Below, piece by piece: positions 47,063 to 47,534 of a DNA stretch of 47,534 nucleotides. Under the pieces are notes generated by a model. It had not been told where the DNA came from, did not search any database, and saw nothing but the letters and a program-made list of their open reading frames with translations. Source of the stretch: Streptomyces hirsutus (GTDB lineage: Bacteria; Actinomycetota; Actinomycetes; Streptomycetales; Streptomycetaceae); the NCBI RefSeq assembly GCF_001418415.1, contig NZ_LIQT01000196.1:1-47534 (forward strand). The letters run 5' to 3'. How positions within the stretch are numbered: the first letter of the stretch is position 1; every line of letters starts with the position of its first letter. Position numbers and translations under genes: made by a program.

Positions 47063-47362
47063 TCAGGCGCTTCCCTTCTCGTGGGCGGGCCAGGAGCCCG
47101 TCGAGCGTTCGATGGCCTTGGCGCCCGCGCGGTTCACTGCACTGCGCACCACCGCGAAGATGGCGCCCTGGATCGCCGCGGCCAGCAGGATCTCGCCCCA
47201 CCGGCGGTCCCGGTCCAGTGCGTCGGGGGCGTCGTCCTCGTGCCGGATCAGCTTCCAGGTCTTCCGGAACGCGAGCCCCGCCACGGTGCCGCTCGTCCAG
47301 CCCAACACGAACCCCACGGGCTTGTACGCCAGGGGCAGCTTCTTGCTCTTCTTCTTCGCCAC
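47063..47362 (-). CDS. DUF4235 small membrane protein
   Basis: A 99-residue protein starting with a lysine-rich end (AKKKSKKLPLAYKP), then a hydrophobic segment (VGFVLGWTSGTVAGLAF), a charged loop with HEDDAPDALDRDRRWGE and a second hydrophobic helix (ILLAAAIQGAIFAVVRSAV), ending in a short polar tail. This is the layout of DUF4235, a common actinobacterial small membrane family of unknown role. The GTG at 47362 follows GGGAGAT by 5 bases; the longer frame upstream would start in non-conserved sequence. Confidence 0.85.
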   Translation of the reverse strand: MAKKKSKKLPLAYKPVGFVLGWTSGTVAGLAFRKTWKLIRHEDDAPDALDRDRRWGEILLAAAIQGAIFAVVRSAVNRAGAKAIERSTGSWPAHEKGSA

Positions 47363-47482
47363 GTGGATCTCCCAGGTCGGTGCAGACGTTCGGAAAGCTC
47401 CTGTGCCCCACGTTCCCCGTTTTCCGCCCTCCGCACGGCCCGACCGGGCCCGACCGGGGTAATCCCCGCCCATGGCGTGACG

Positions 47483-47534
47483 GCAGGGGTGAGCCCCGCC
47501 GCGTACCCCCGAACGCGGCGGGGCTCACCCCTGC
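47483..47534. terminator. Perfect 22-bp-stem terminator at the window end
   Basis: 47483-47504 pairs without mismatch with 47513-47534 around the 8-base loop ACCCCCGA, and the window ends exactly at the last paired base, so the stem may continue. It lies upstream of the DUF4235 gene and most likely ends a minus-strand gene beyond the window. Confidence 0.8.

Noticed and set aside
1-47534. CRISPR arrays, tRNA or rRNA genes, transposases, integrases and phage genes
   Set aside because: No regularly spaced repeats, cloverleaf sequences or matching protein motifs were seen on either strand.

Overview
The window is high-GC DNA with Streptomyces character. Third codon positions are strongly G/C, GTG starts are common, and 4-bp ATGA/GTGA overlaps join genes. 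The gene content is typical of the genus: a conservon (cvn) operon, DUF742, DUF4235, DUF6629, a DmdR/IdeR iron box, LacI/ROK regulators and two ECF sigma factors. Everything here was read from the sequence alone; no database search was run.

Left part (1-5166): the 3' end of a DUF6629 membrane protein; a histidine-rich membrane protein followed by an ECF sigma factor; a YheO/DauR-type PAS regulator translationally coupled to a PLP-dependent beta-hydroxy-amino-acid ammonia-lyase; a convergent SRPBCC protein; a cupin; and the remnant of a SAM methyltransferase with most of its middle deleted.

Central catabolic block (5191-23634): on the minus strand run rhaI, a fused rhamnulose-1-phosphate aldolase/dehydrogenase, rhaB, lutA-lutB-lutC and then a MoxR ATPase/VWA pair. 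On the plus strand, divergent from rhaI, run the rhamnose ABC transporter (ATPase, two permeases, lipoprotein), rhamnose mutarotase, a secreted Tat-type beta-propeller protein that could be a rhamnose-releasing polysaccharide lyase or hydrolase, and a LacI regulator. The 263-bp divergent promoter carries two sigma70-like promoters, each followed by a TGAAAC-type LacI operator, with a separate 17-bp palindrome between them. Together the genes describe a route from extracellular rhamnoside to rhamnose, rhamnulose-1-P, DHAP plus lactaldehyde, L-lactate and pyruvate.

Middle right (23738-37859): an S33 peptidase-like hydrolase, a PIG-L deacetylase and SigJ-type sigma factor, a YkgJ-like/pentapeptide fusion, a stand-alone CYP102-like P450 divergent from a TetR regulator, an iron-box-controlled DUF2470 (HugZ-like) protein, an unknown 354-residue protein, a FUSC-type membrane protein, an FBP (EF-G-binding-like) protein, a ROK regulator, a small acidic protein, a gene-poor interval containing a probable free-standing structured RNA on the minus strand, a small conserved protein and a VanZ protein.

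Right part (37954-47534): a DUF4230 protein, a PRPP-synthetase-like enzyme, a STAS protein, the five-gene conservon cvnA-B-C-D-E ending in a P450, a convergent class I terpene synthase, a VOC protein and a DUF4235 protein. The window ends in a perfect 22-bp-stem inverted repeat.

The most notable items are the candidate ncRNA at about 36098-36267, which has a GGAAC-N18-GTT ECF-type promoter and its own terminator; the rhamnose-to-pyruvate layout with its operator set; and the three helically phased half-sites abutting a TATAAT box at 2010-2041. I saw no tRNA, rRNA, CRISPR array, transposase or phage gene.
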